Shown one piece after another: positions 1 through 8,877 of a stretch of 64,000 nt of DNA. The stretch's first letter is position 1. The number at the start of each line of letters is the position of its first letter. The translations under genes were made by a program, and so were the position numbers. The notes under the pieces are model-generated. The model was not told where the DNA came from, searched no databases, and saw only the letters and a list, made by a program, of their open reading frames with translations. Source of the stretch: Metarhizobium sp964253915 (lineage in GTDB: Bacteria; Pseudomonadota; Alphaproteobacteria; Rhizobiales; Rhizobiaceae); contig NZ_CAXUSG020000001.1 in NCBI RefSeq assembly GCF_964253915.1, positions 755,406-819,405 on the forward strand, given 5' to 3'.

Positions 1-444
1 CCATTCGAAACGGCGATAGCCGAGATCGTCGAAGATGTAGCGTGCAAAGAGGTAGAGCGCCTCGGTTGCGACCTGTGTCCGGGCGATGGCCGGTCCCCAG
101 AGGATGTTGCCGATCTCGATCACGCCATGGACAGTGTCGATGCGCATCAGTGCCTGGCGCCCCTCGGCGCGGCCTGTCCGTTTGTCGATGACGGCGAAGA
201 ATAGCGGGTCCTCTCCGGCCGCGGCCTTCTGCAGCCAGGGGGAGAAGGCGGCAAGATCCGCCGGCGGCTCTTCGAAGAGATAACGGAAGCGTTCGTCGCC
301 GCCGGGCGCCTGGGCGGACGCCAGCAGATCGGCACCGTGGCGGACGGGATCGAGCGGTTCGAGGCGGGCATAGCGCCCGTCCAGTGCCTTGCGGTCCGGG
401 CGCGGCGTGCCCTTCCAGGTCGTAAGGTCCTTGTGGTCGGTCAT
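1..444 (-). CDS. GNAT-family N-acetyltransferase, C-terminus cut by the window edge
   Basis: The frame is open from an ATG at 444 to the first base of the window, giving 148 residues and no stop, so the gene is partial. The N-terminal part (GRYARLEPLD, then a long acidic segment) and the later ALMRIDTVHGVIEIGNI and VATEALYLFARYIFDDLGYRRFEW stretches match the RimJ/RimL-like GNAT acetyltransferases that use acetyl-CoA to acetylate amines or protein N-termini. A GGAT ribosome-binding site lies 6-7 bases before the ATG. The gene starts 20 bases after the flavin-oxidase-like gene on the same strand, so the two are probably co-transcribed. The substrate cannot be inferred. Confidence 0.8.
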   Translation of the reverse strand, partial: MTDHKDLTTWKGTPRPDRKALDGRYARLEPLDPVRHGADLLASAQAPGGDERFRYLFEEPPADLAAFSPWLQKAAAGEDPLFFAVIDKRTGRAEGRQALMRIDTVHGVIEIGNILWGPAIARTQVATEALYLFARYIFDDLGYRRFEW

Positions 445-464
445 GGCAGTATCCAATCGTGATG

Positions 465-1145
465 TCAGCGCAGGCGGCCGGAGCGGATCAGGGCATCGAG
501 GGCGTCGGGCAGGGCGATGCTTGCCGGCAGGTCGGGTGCCGGTTCCGCCGCAGCCAGGCCGTGGCGAACCGGCAGCACGCCGGCCCAGACGGGCACATGC
601 GCTTCTTCCGGATCGCCGGGCGGAGCGTTGCGCACCTTCGCCGTTGCCTCCTCGATATCCATCCATAACACGGATGTGGCCTTGAGTTCCTGCGTCGTCA
701 TCGGCCGGAGATCGTCCCAACGGCCGGGAAAGAAGCTGTCGGTGAAATATTTCAGCGCCGCCGCCTTTTCGTCCGGTTCCTCGACGGTCCGCGCCGTGCC
801 GAAAACCATCGCCGAGCGATAGTTGATCGAATGGTTGAAGGCTGATCGGGCCAGCACGTAGCCATCCATGATGCTGCAGGTCAGGCAGACCGGCATGGCG
901 TCGGAAGCGCGCAGGAAACGGCTTGCGGCAGAGCCGTGCCAATAGACGCGATCGCCCTCGCGCCAATGCAGCGTCGGCGTCACATAGGGAGCGCCGTTGA
1001 TCGTATAACCGACGTGACAGAGCGGCGTGGCGTCGAGGACGGCATAGACGTCGCTGCGGCCGTGGCTGCCGCGGTCATGGCGCCGGCGCACGCGGCTGCG
1101 TTCGGTGGTGGGGTATTCGCCGGCCTCGGCCGAAACATGGTCCAT
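465..1145 (-). CDS. pyridoxamine 5'-phosphate oxidase-like FMN-binding protein
   Basis: This 226-residue protein looks like the split-barrel flavin reductase/PNPOx-like family (Pyridox_ox_2 type): the core has VYAVLDATPLCHVGYTING, a barrel strand with YWHGSAASRFLR, and CLTCSIMDGYVLARSAFNHSINYRSAMVFG. Members bind FMN or related cofactors, and many have no known substrate. The ATG at 1145 was chosen over a GTG at 1208 because AGAGGG sits 8 bases before it. The gene is divergent from a MocR/PdxR-type regulator across about 100 bp. That is a common arrangement in which the regulator senses pyridoxal phosphate and controls the neighbour. A role in B6 metabolism is an inference from this context only. 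Confidence 0.8.
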   Translation of the reverse strand: MDHVSAEAGEYPTTERSRVRRRHDRGSHGRSDVYAVLDATPLCHVGYTINGAPYVTPTLHWREGDRVYWHGSAASRFLRASDAMPVCLTCSIMDGYVLARSAFNHSINYRSAMVFGTARTVEEPDEKAAALKYFTDSFFPGRWDDLRPMTTQELKATSVLWMDIEEATAKVRNAPPGDPEEAHVPVWAGVLPVRHGLAAAEPAPDLPASIALPDALDALIRSGRLR

Positions 1146-1245
1146 TCTGGTGCCCTCTTGATCGATGCGAGGAAATTGCCTTGCAAATGGTCTTGTGTAA
1201 AAATCCACTTCAGCAATTTATGGCAAACCAATCGATGAGGCCGAC

Positions 1246-2691
1246 ATGGACAATCCGACATGGCTGAGCCTCGACCGCGCGGTGGGGGATCTGGAAGGGC
1301 AGCTTTACCGCGCCCTTCGCGACCACATCCTCGCCGGCGGCATTCCGGCGGGGCAGCCGCTGCCGGCGACGCGTGCTCTGGCGGCGGCACTTGCTGTCGG
1401 CCGCTCCACCGTCGTCGGGGCTTATGATCGCCTGAAGGCCGAAGGTTATGTCGAGGGGCAGGTTGGCTCGGCAACCCGCGTCGCCGGGTTTGCGCCGCCC
1501 TTGCTGGAGGGGTGGGGTCCGGCCCGTCAGCCGTCCTCGCCGTTTGCGCCCGAGCCGATGTCGTCCGGCATGCTGGTGCCGGGCGTTCCCGATGTCGAGG
1601 ATTTTCCGCACGCCGCCTGGGCGCGTTGCCTGGCCGCCAGGGGGCGGGCCTTGCGGGTCCACGATCTCGGTTACGACGATGTCTGCGGCCTGCCGATGTT
1701 GCGGCAGGCGGTGCTCGATCATGTCTCGGTGACGCGCGGCGTGGTGGCGAAGGCCGGACAGGTGCTGATCGTGCCGTCCACCCGCGCCGCCATCGATCTG
1801 CTCGCCCGCCTGCTTCTGCCGCCGCAAGGCGGTCGAGCAGCCGTTGCCTGGATCGAGGAGCCGGGATATTCCGCCGCGCAGGGTCTGTTGCGGCAGGCGG
1901 GCGCCCAGATCGTGCCGGTTGCCTGCGATGAGGCGGGCATCGATCTTGCCAGGGCCAGCGGGCCGGCGCCGCGGCTGATCTACGTCACGCCGTCGCATCA
2001 ATATCCGACCGGCGTGACCATGAGCCTGCAGCGGCGGCTGGCGTTGCTGGATTATGCCCGGTCGAGCGGCGCCCTGGTGCTGGAAGACGATTACGACAGC
2101 GAATTCCAGTACGGTTCCCGGCCGATAGCCGCCCTGCAGGGCATCGATCGTGGCGAGGTGGTGGCCTATCTCGGCACCTTTTCCAAGATCCTGGCGCCGG
2201 GCCTGCGCGTCGCCTATCTCATCGTGCCGCCGCGTCTCTTGCCGCAGGTCGCCGCGCAACAGCACCTTCGTGGCCTGGCGGTTCCGGTCCATATCCAGGC
2301 GGCATTGGCCGATTTCATGCGCGAGGGGCGGCTGCGGGCCTATCTGCGGCGGATGACGGTGCGGTATGCCGAGCGGATGAAGGCGACGGTGGCAGCGCTC
2401 GAACGCCATTGCGGCGCCTGGCTGCAGGTCGCCTCCGGCTCCGGCGGACTGCAGCTGGCCGCCTGGTTTCGCGATCCCGGCGTCGACGATCGGGCCGTGG
2501 CGCGAATGCTCAACGCCGATGGCTACGGTCTGAAGCCGATGTCGGACCTGTTTCTCGGAACGCCGCGACCCGGCCTGCTGTTCGGCATCGCCCGCGTGCG
2601 CCCGGACGAAATCGACAGGATTGCCCGGCGTATCGGCAACATCCTCGCCGGCGCGTGCCAGCCGCGCGCCAAGGCCGGCGACGGGGCGTGA
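1246..2691 (+). CDS. MocR/PdxR-type transcriptional regulator with aminotransferase domain
   Basis: The 481-residue protein has a GntR-type winged helix at about residues 15-80 (LPATRALAAALAVGRSTVVGAY) fused to a fold-type I aminotransferase domain. The PLP-binding aspartate region is LEDDYDSEFQY, and the Schiff-base lysine is K314 in YLGTFSKILAPG. This is the MocR subfamily, in which the aminotransferase module senses PLP rather than performing catalysis. Length and domain order are normal for the family. It is divergent from the PNPOx-like gene, so it probably regulates that gene and itself from the shared intergenic region. The target effector is inferred, not seen. Confidence 0.9.
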   Translation: MDNPTWLSLDRAVGDLEGQLYRALRDHILAGGIPAGQPLPATRALAAALAVGRSTVVGAYDRLKAEGYVEGQVGSATRVAGFAPPLLEGWGPARQPSSPFAPEPMSSGMLVPGVPDVEDFPHAAWARCLAARGRALRVHDLGYDDVCGLPMLRQAVLDHVSVTRGVVAKAGQVLIVPSTRAAIDLLARLLLPPQGGRAAVAWIEEPGYSAAQGLLRQAGAQIVPVACDEAGIDLARASGPAPRLIYVTPSHQYPTGVTMSLQRRLALLDYARSSGALVLEDDYDSEFQYGSRPIAALQGIDRGEVVAYLGTFSKILAPGLRVAYLIVPPRLLPQVAAQQHLRGLAVPVHIQAALADFMREGRLRAYLRRMTVRYAERMKATVAALERHCGAWLQVASGSGGLQLAAWFRDPGVDDRAVARMLNADGYGLKPMSDLFLGTPRPGLLFGIARVRPDEIDRIARRIGNILAGACQPRAKAGDGA

Positions 2692-2917
2692 GTCTCCCTG
2701 TGGATCAGGTCAGGGAGGCCCGCATCACGGCGTGTTTCCCTTGTGGAGTTTCCGTCTTCCGCAAGGCATTTCGGTGAATTGCGTGCCTCTTTTTGGGGAG
2801 AACGTCTACAAAGTTTGCATAGTGCCTCAATTTACGTACAATCACCGATCATCGAGAGATTCGTGTCCCGGAAATGATTTACCGAGTCGGGAAAATTGGC
2901 GCTTTGGAGGAAACTAT

Positions 2918-3130
2918 ATGCGCGCACCCAATGCTCGAGCCCCGATCAACAGCGATCAGTTGACTTTGCTGCGGGATGTTTTCGACGAAGCTTGCGCCGA
3001 GCATGGCATCAAGAAGGATAGTCAGGATGCCGAGGCTCTGGCCGTGATTCTTGTCCATTCCCTGCAAAAGGGCGTCAGGGACAAGGAGCAACTGGTCTCC
3101 CTTGCCCATGTGCTGACTGCCGACCGCTAA
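2918..3130 (+). CDS. small conserved-type hypothetical protein
   Basis: A 70-residue soluble acidic protein of unknown function (MRAPNARAPINSDQL... ending VSLAHVLTADR). The start is set by TGGAGG 7 bases before the ATG. The sequence is predicted mainly helical and has no signal peptide, transmembrane segment or cysteine pair (one Cys only, in DEACAEHGIK). A pattern such as DVFDEACAEHGI...AEALAVILVHSLQKGVRDKEQL suggests a compact helical protein. It precedes the ppx/gppA gene by about 190 bp, with no sign that they share a transcript. Confidence 0.7.
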   Translation: MRAPNARAPINSDQLTLLRDVFDEACAEHGIKKDSQDAEALAVILVHSLQKGVRDKEQLVSLAHVLTADR

Positions 3131-3319
3131 GACCCCTCCTTTGCTCCCGGCCTCGCCACCGGTTGATGCGCCTGTTTTTCTGCTTGTCCTCTCCGGCAAC
3201 AGCGATGCCGTAAAAAGAATTTGGCGAAAGCCCTTGCCGCTGGTATCATAGATCCAACGAAAATCGAGCGAGTGCCAGCTGCATGCCTCAGGCGTTGCGC
3301 GGCGCGGTGGATAAGACAC

Positions 3320-4879
3320 GTGAAAGACCCCGATCGCGGCCCAGAGTCGCAAGATGCCGGGGCGTCGACGGCAGTCCGCAAACGGGGGAAGTCCTCCCGT
3401 CGCGGCAAGTCAAAGCGCACCGGGGAAACCCGTGACGCTGCGAATTCTGCCCATGCAAGCCAGGCCGGTGTTCCCGGCGCGGCTGGACGTCCTGTTTATA
3501 ACGATGCCGCAGAGCCTGCCCGCAAGCGCAAACGCCGTCGTCGCGGCGGCAATGGCTTGAGCAATCCGGCCACAGCCATACCATCGCCCGTCCAGGTCGT
3601 CAGCGGCGCACCCGATCGCGAGGGCACGTCGCCCGCTGCGCCGGCGCGCGCCAAAAAGAACAAGCGCAAGAACAAGAACCGGCGCGGCTCGCAGGCACGG
3701 CCTCTTGCCCCGGTGCAGTTGCCCTCCGTTTCCGCTTCGCCTTCGGTTCAAGCCAGGATGCCGCGTGCGGACCACGGCGAAACCGGCGAGGCCGGCCGCC
3801 AGCGTTCCGACCGGGAGCATGACGGCGAGCGTGCCGGCCATCGCGGGACAGACAGCTATCCGCAGGATCTTTATGCGGCGCTCGATCTCGGCACCAACAA
3901 TTGCCGTCTTCTGATCGCCCAGCCGACCCGGCCGGGACAGTTCCGCGTCGTCGATGCCTTTTCGCGCATCGTCCGGCTCGGTGAAGGCCTTGGCGCCAGC
4001 GGGCGCCTGTCCGACGAGGCGATGGAGCGGGCTGTCGAGGCGTTGCGCATTTGCGCCGGCAAGCTGAAAAGCCGTGAAATCCGGCGCATGCGCCTGATCG
4101 CGACGGAAGCCTGCCGCGCCGCTGCCAACGGCGAGGAATTTCTCGCCCGCGTGACGGCGGAAACCGGTCTCAAACTGGAAATCATCAATCGCGAGACGGA
4201 AGCGCGGCTGGCCGTTTCCGGCTGCTCGTCGCTGGTCGGGCGCGATGCCCGTTCCGTCGTGCTGTTCGATATCGGCGGCGGCTCTTCGGAGATCGCGGTG
4301 CTGCGTATCGGCGAAAACCGCTCCAACCGGCTTGCCAACCATATCACCCACTGGACGTCGCTGCCGGTCGGCGTCGTCACCTTGTCGGAGCGTCATGGCG
4401 GCCGGGATGTGTCGCCCACTGTGTTTGCCGCCATGGTCGACGAGGTCGACGGTATGCTCGCCCGGTTCGATTGCCCGGCGCTCGACGCCACCATGCCGCT
4501 TGACGATTTTTATCTGATCGGCACCTCCGGAACGGTGACGACGCTGGCCGGTGTGCATCTCGACCTGCCGCGTTACGACCGCCGCCGCGTCGACGGGCTC
4601 TGGCTGTCGGATTCGGAAGTGACGGAAATGCAGGCGCGCCTGCTGTCCTGGGATTTCGCCGGCCGTGCCGCCAATCCCTGCATCGGGCCGGATCGTGCCG
4701 ACCTGGTGCTTGCCGGCTGCGCCATTCTCGAAGCCATCCGCCGCCGCTGGCCGGCCAGACGCATGCGCGTCGCCGATCGCGGCTTGCGGGAAGGCCTGCT
4801 CACAGACATGATGGCGGATGACGGCGTTTGGCGCCGCGGCCGCCAGCGCCGCAGCCATCGCAGCGGCAGGGAACGTTGA
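3320..4879 (+). CDS. Ppx/GppA-family phosphatase with basic N-terminal extension
   Basis: The catalytic part starts near residue 183 with DLYAALDLGTNNCRLLIAQ, the ASKHA-fold phosphate-1 motif of exopolyphosphatase/guanosine pentaphosphatase proteins, and continues with IATEACRAAANGEEF, NRETEARLAVSG and LFDIGGGSSEIAVL (phosphate-2), then LIGTSGTVTTLAGV. These enzymes degrade polyphosphate or pppGpp. The first 180 residues are a low-complexity, Lys/Arg-rich extension (KRKRRRRGG, KKNKRKNKNRRG) that is not part of the enzyme fold and could bind nucleic acid or polyphosphate. The start is uncertain: GTG at 3320 is chosen, while TTG at 3221 would add 33 residues. The gene ends 7 bases before rlmE, so the two form an operon. 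Confidence 0.88.
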   Translation: MKDPDRGPESQDAGASTAVRKRGKSSRRGKSKRTGETRDAANSAHASQAGVPGAAGRPVYNDAAEPARKRKRRRRGGNGLSNPATAIPSPVQVVSGAPDREGTSPAAPARAKKNKRKNKNRRGSQARPLAPVQLPSVSASPSVQARMPRADHGETGEAGRQRSDREHDGERAGHRGTDSYPQDLYAALDLGTNNCRLLIAQPTRPGQFRVVDAFSRIVRLGEGLGASGRLSDEAMERAVEALRICAGKLKSREIRRMRLIATEACRAAANGEEFLARVTAETGLKLEIINRETEARLAVSGCSSLVGRDARSVVLFDIGGGSSEIAVLRIGENRSNRLANHITHWTSLPVGVVTLSERHGGRDVSPTVFAAMVDEVDGMLARFDCPALDATMPLDDFYLIGTSGTVTTLAGVHLDLPRYDRRRVDGLWLSDSEVTEMQARLLSWDFAGRAANPCIGPDRADLVLAGCAILEAIRRRWPARRMRVADRGLREGLLTDMMADDGVWRRGRQRRSHRSGRER

Positions 4880-4886
4880 GGAACCG

Positions 4887-5639
4887 ATGACCAAGCCACC
4901 GATCGGCGGAAATCGCACCGGCCGCAAGCTCGGCCAAAAAGTCAAGAAGGGCAAGCTCAAGGCGTCGTCGCGGCGCTGGATCGAGCGCCATATCAACGAT
5001 CCCTATGTGCAGCGCGCGCAGCTCGAAGGGTTTCGCGCCCGTGCGGCCTTCAAGTTGCTGGAGATCGACGAAAAGCACCAGATCCTCAAGGGCGCGCGCC
5101 GGATCATCGACCTGGGGGCCGCTCCGGGCAGCTGGTCGCAGATCGCCGCCAAGGTCACCGATTCCAGCGACGAGGATATCCGCGTCGCGGCCATCGATTT
5201 CCTGGAAGTGGCGCCTTTGCCGGGTGTTGCCCTGCTGCAGATGGATTTTCTCGACGATGCCGCACCCCAGGCGCTGATGGATGCGCTGGGCGGCGCGCCC
5301 GACGTCGTGTTGTCCGACATGGCGGCGCCGACCACCGGCCACCAGAAGACCGACCATATCCGCACCATGCATCTCTGCGAAGTCGCGGCGCATTTCGCTA
5401 TCGAGGTGCTGGCCAAGGGCGGCCATTTCCTCGCCAAGACGTTCCAGGGTGGCACGGAGCGCGAGCTTCTGAACTTGCTCAAGCTGAATTTCCGTCAGGT
5501 CATCCACATCAAGCCGCCGTCCTCGCGGGCGGAGTCGGTCGAGATGTTCCTGCTGGCCAAAGATTTCAAGGGACGCCCGCGTCCCGGGGCGTCCGATGGC
5601 GAGGTGGAAGTCCACGGCGACGACACGGTCGAGGATTGA
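4887..5639 (+). CDS. rlmE: 23S rRNA (uridine2552-2'-O)-methyltransferase
   Basis: The 250-residue FtsJ/RrmJ-family enzyme 2'-O-methylates U2552 in the A-loop of 23S rRNA using SAM. It has the SAM-binding motif IIDLGAAPGSWSQIA, the catalytic aspartate region VVLSDMAAPTTGHQKTDH, and the lysine-containing GGHFLAKTFQGG, in the usual K-D-K-E layout. The N-terminus is rich in basic residues (GRKLGQKVKKGKLKASSRRW), as in other members. The ATG at 4887 follows a GAGG site and lies 7 bases after the ppx/gppA stop. An ATG 69 bases upstream would overlap that gene and is not needed. Confidence 0.95.
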   Translation: MTKPPIGGNRTGRKLGQKVKKGKLKASSRRWIERHINDPYVQRAQLEGFRARAAFKLLEIDEKHQILKGARRIIDLGAAPGSWSQIAAKVTDSSDEDIRVAAIDFLEVAPLPGVALLQMDFLDDAAPQALMDALGGAPDVVLSDMAAPTTGHQKTDHIRTMHLCEVAAHFAIEVLAKGGHFLAKTFQGGTERELLNLLKLNFRQVIHIKPPSSRAESVEMFLLAKDFKGRPRPGASDGEVEVHGDDTVED

Positions 5640-5650
5640 ACAGGCCTTCG

Positions 5651-6034
5651 ATGCTGCTCTACATCACCATAGGAAGCAACGATCTTTTCCGCTCCCGGCT
5701 GTTCTACGATGCCGTGCTGGCGGAACTCGGTTACAAGCGCCAGCGCGAAAACATCGAGGAAGTGGGATATGCCGCCGATGGCGATATGCGCTGCCGGCTC
5801 TGGGTGGTAACGCCGTTCAATCGCAAGGCAGCGACGATCGGCAACGGGTCGATGGTGGCGCTGGAGGCGCCGAGCCGGGCTGCCGTCGATGCCTTCCATC
5901 GCGCCGGCCTCAGCCATGGTGGCACGGATGAGGGCCTGCCGGGCCTTCGCCCCTTCCACGCCGATTTTTATGCCGCCTATCTGCGCGATCCCGACGGCAA
6001 CAAGATTTCCGCCGTCTGCGAGCGTCCGGAATAA
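5651..6034 (+). CDS. VOC-family (glyoxalase-like) protein
   Basis: A 127-residue single-domain protein of the vicinal oxygen chelate fold. It begins MLLYITIGSNDLFRSRLFYDAVLAELGY and ends with the typical FHADFYAAYLRDPDGNKISAVC, where the last Glu/His-type metal ligand would normally sit. The family includes glyoxalases, dioxygenases and resistance proteins, so the activity is unknown. The start is the ATG at 5651, because the only upstream option is a TTG overlapping the rlmE stop. It follows rlmE by 11 bases and is probably part of the same transcript, and it converges with the MFS gene, which ends one base after it. Confidence 0.82.
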   Translation: MLLYITIGSNDLFRSRLFYDAVLAELGYKRQRENIEEVGYAADGDMRCRLWVVTPFNRKAATIGNGSMVALEAPSRAAVDAFHRAGLSHGGTDEGLPGLRPFHADFYAAYLRDPDGNKISAVCERPE

Positions 6035-7441
6035 TCACTCCGCCTTCTCGGTTTCGAGCACAGTCTCCTGCCGGTGGCCGGAAACGGCTGCGCCGGCATT
6101 GCGATCCATGGCGATAAAGGGAATGGCGCCGAACAGCGAGACGGCTGCGACGACGAAGAAGGCGAGATGGAAATCGCCGATCTGCAGATGCGTGCCACGG
6201 ATCAGCGTCGCCCCTTCGAGGATCGCCGCGGCGAAAGCCACCCCCAGCGCCAGGCTGATCTGCTGCAGCACGGAGCCGAGCGAGGTTGCCTGGCTGGCCT
6301 GCTCATCCGGAATATCGGCATAAGACAGCGCATTGACGCCGGTGAAGAAGAACGAGCGGGTAAAACCTGCGAGCAGCAGGAAACCGATCAGCACGAGATA
6401 GGGCGTCTCCGGCGTGAAGAAGCCGTTGGCGGCCGTCGCAATGGCGCTGATGACGGCCGTACAGAGCAGCGTCGTGCGGAAACCGATGGCGGCGAAGACA
6501 CGTTTTGCCATGAATTTCGTGGTGATCGCGCCGATGGCGCCGGCAAAGGTGATCAGGCCGGACTGGAACGGCGAGAGGCCGAAACCGATCTGCAGCATCA
6601 GCGGCATCAGGAAGGGGATGGCGCCGATGGCGATGCGGAAGGTCGAGCCTCCAACGGTGGCCGCCCGGAAGGTCGGGTTGCGAAACAGGTTGAGGTTGAT
6701 GATCGGCGCCGGATGCCGGCGGGCGTGGAACACATAGGCGACGCCGCAGATCAGACCGATTGCCGTGGCGGTGATGCCGATGGCCGGCGGCAGCGCCGGC
6801 AGGCTGATGACCGACATGCCGAACACCGTTCCCGCAGCAGCAATCGCGCTGAGCAGGAAGCCGCGCACATCCATGGCCGGCGGCGCGGTGGCCTCCACCT
6901 CCGGCAGGTAAATGTGGGTCAGCCACAGGCCGGCGATGCCGACCGGCACGTTGATGAGGAAAATCCAGTGCCAGCTGAAGAAGGTGGTGATGAAGCCGCC
7001 GAGCGGCGGGCCGGCCAGCGGTCCGACGAGGGCCGGAATGGTCAAAAGCGCCATGGCGCCGACCAGCTCGCTGCGCTTCGTCGTGCGCAGCAGTACGAGG
7101 CGCCCCACCGGCGTCATCATCGCCCCGCCCATGCCCTGCAGGAAGCGGGAGAGAACGAAGGCGAACAGGCTGGAGGATACGGCGCAGAGCACCGAGCCGA
7201 TCATGAAGACGACGATCGCCATGCGGAAGATCCGCTTGGCGCCGAAACGATCGGCCATCCAGCCGCTGACCGGGATGAAGATTGCCAGCGCCACCATGTA
7301 GGAGGTCAAAGCGAGTTTCAGTGTGATCGGCCCGACCCCGAGGTCGGTGGCAATGGCGGGCAGGGCAGTGGCAATGACCGTCGAGTCCATCTGTTCCATG
7401 AACAGGGCGACGGCGAGGATAAGCGGTACGACACGATTCAT
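6035..7441 (-). CDS. MFS multidrug efflux transporter (DHA2/EmrB type)
   Basis: This 468-residue inner-membrane protein has about 14 predicted hydrophobic segments, as in the DHA2 drug:H+ antiporters. The helix 1 motif LFMEQMDSTVIATALPAIATDLG and motif A GWMADRFGAKRIF are clear, as is motif C near PALVGPLAGPPLGGFI. Substrates for this family are usually lipophilic drugs or dyes. There is no adjacent membrane-fusion protein gene, so it probably works alone. It is divergent from the MBL-fold gene across about 200 bp and converges with the VOC gene. Confidence 0.92.
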   Translation of the reverse strand: MNRVVPLILAVALFMEQMDSTVIATALPAIATDLGVGPITLKLALTSYMVALAIFIPVSGWMADRFGAKRIFRMAIVVFMIGSVLCAVSSSLFAFVLSRFLQGMGGAMMTPVGRLVLLRTTKRSELVGAMALLTIPALVGPLAGPPLGGFITTFFSWHWIFLINVPVGIAGLWLTHIYLPEVEATAPPAMDVRGFLLSAIAAAGTVFGMSVISLPALPPAIGITATAIGLICGVAYVFHARRHPAPIINLNLFRNPTFRAATVGGSTFRIAIGAIPFLMPLMLQIGFGLSPFQSGLITFAGAIGAITTKFMAKRVFAAIGFRTTLLCTAVISAIATAANGFFTPETPYLVLIGFLLLAGFTRSFFFTGVNALSYADIPDEQASQATSLGSVLQQISLALGVAFAAAILEGATLIRGTHLQIGDFHLAFFVVAAVSLFGAIPFIAMDRNAGAAVSGHRQETVLETEKAE

Positions 7442-7637
7442 CAGCGAGATAGCCTTTGGATTCTCTCGTTCGGCCCGTCTCTACGCCTTGGTTTGCGTTC
7501 TGCCAATGGCTGATGATCGCGCAAGATCACGTCTGCGTGAAACCCTGTTCTTCGGCTTTCGGCCGACGCTATCTTGTCGTTCGTCAAGTCTATAAGCAAA
7601 GCGCGGCACCGGATGCCGCCACAGCCGGAGGTGGACC

Positions 7638-8630
7638 ATGCCGATGTCGTTTTCTTTGAACCGCCGAACACTTTTCGGTGCAGTCGGGGGAGGGCTGCTG
7701 TCGGCACCCTTCCTGATGAGCCGCGCCGCCATAGCCAACACCGATCCGGGAGCCGGAATGAAAAAGACACAACTGCCCGACATCCATCAGTTCAAGGTCG
7801 GCACCTTCAATGTCGTGGTGATCAAGGACGGCGGCCGGCCGATGGAAAAGCCGAACGAGATTTTTGGCACCAACCAGACGCCGGAAGCGGTGGGGGAACT
7901 GCTGACGCAAAACTTCCTGCCGGCCGACCGTTTCGTCAACAGCTTTTCGCCGACATTGATCGATACGGGTTCGGATGTTGTGCTGTTCGACACCGGCCTC
8001 GGCGCTGCCGCGCGTGAACAGGGCGGCGGGCGCCTGCTGGATGGCCTCGCTGCCGCCGGTTATTCGCCCGATCAGGTCAGCATCGTCGTGCTCACCCACA
8101 TGCATGGCGACCACATCGGCGGGCTGATGGAAAACGGCGCTCCGGCATTCAAGAATGCCCGCTACGTCGCCGGCCAGGTGGAATATGATTTCTGGTCGGA
8201 CAAGACGCGGGAAGGCTCGCCGGCCGAAGGCGGGCACAAGGCGGTGCTCGCCAATGTCGTGCCGCTGGCGGAAAAGACCACCTTCATCGGCGACAACGCG
8301 ACCGTCGTGCCAGGCATCACCTCGATCCTGGCCGCCGGCCATTCGCCCGGCCACATGATCTTCCGCGTCGAATCCGGTGGCAAGCAGCTGATCCTCACGG
8401 CCGACACCGCAAACCACTTCGTCCTGTCGCTGCAGCGGCCGGATTGGGAAGTGCGTTACGACATGGACAAGGCCGCTGCCGCTGCGACGCGCAAAAAGGT
8501 GTTCGACATGATTGCCACGGATCGCCTCGGTTTCCTCGGATACCACATGCCGTTCCCGGCCGTCGGCTTCGTCGAGAAGGTGGAGACAGGGTATCGTTTC
8601 GTGCCGAAGTCCTATCAGTTCGACATCTGA
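7638..8630 (+). CDS. MBL-fold metallo-hydrolase with Tat signal
   Basis: This 330-residue protein starts with a twin-arginine signal (NRRTLFGAVGGGLLSAPFLMSRAAIAN), so it should be exported folded to the periplasm. The metallo-beta-lactamase motif is VVLTHMHGDHIGG (HxHxDH), followed by the third ligand in AAGHSPGHMIF and a later histidine in TADTANHFVLS and GFLGYHMPFPA. The substrate is unknown; related proteins include lactonases and other hydrolases. It is divergent from the MFS exporter. Start: ATG at 7638 with a GGAGGTGG site just before it. Confidence 0.88.
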   Translation: MPMSFSLNRRTLFGAVGGGLLSAPFLMSRAAIANTDPGAGMKKTQLPDIHQFKVGTFNVVVIKDGGRPMEKPNEIFGTNQTPEAVGELLTQNFLPADRFVNSFSPTLIDTGSDVVLFDTGLGAAAREQGGGRLLDGLAAAGYSPDQVSIVVLTHMHGDHIGGLMENGAPAFKNARYVAGQVEYDFWSDKTREGSPAEGGHKAVLANVVPLAEKTTFIGDNATVVPGITSILAAGHSPGHMIFRVESGGKQLILTADTANHFVLSLQRPDWEVRYDMDKAAAAATRKKVFDMIATDRLGFLGYHMPFPAVGFVEKVETGYRFVPKSYQFDI

Positions 8631-8877
8631 GGGCGCTGCGGGCGGTTTTTAAACGACGGAAGGGCGTGGACGGCGTTGGCCGCCCATGCCTGGGAATGGT
8701 CAAAACCACTCGGCTGCTGCAAGAACCATCGTCTGGTGGACTTCGACATTTTGCTATTTCCTTCCTGTCATAGACGTGTTACCAGCCCTCGCCAACTTCC
8801 AAGCAATTCTTGCTGATCGCCGGGACGACGATTCGTACCGGGAGGATCGGCATTTTCTTCTAAAAAGGAATTTGGCC

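Noticed and set aside
3410..4996. A 528-codon open frame antisense to ppx/gppA
   Set aside because: It overlaps two well-supported genes (ppx/gppA and the start of rlmE) and has no recognisable motif or ribosome-binding site.
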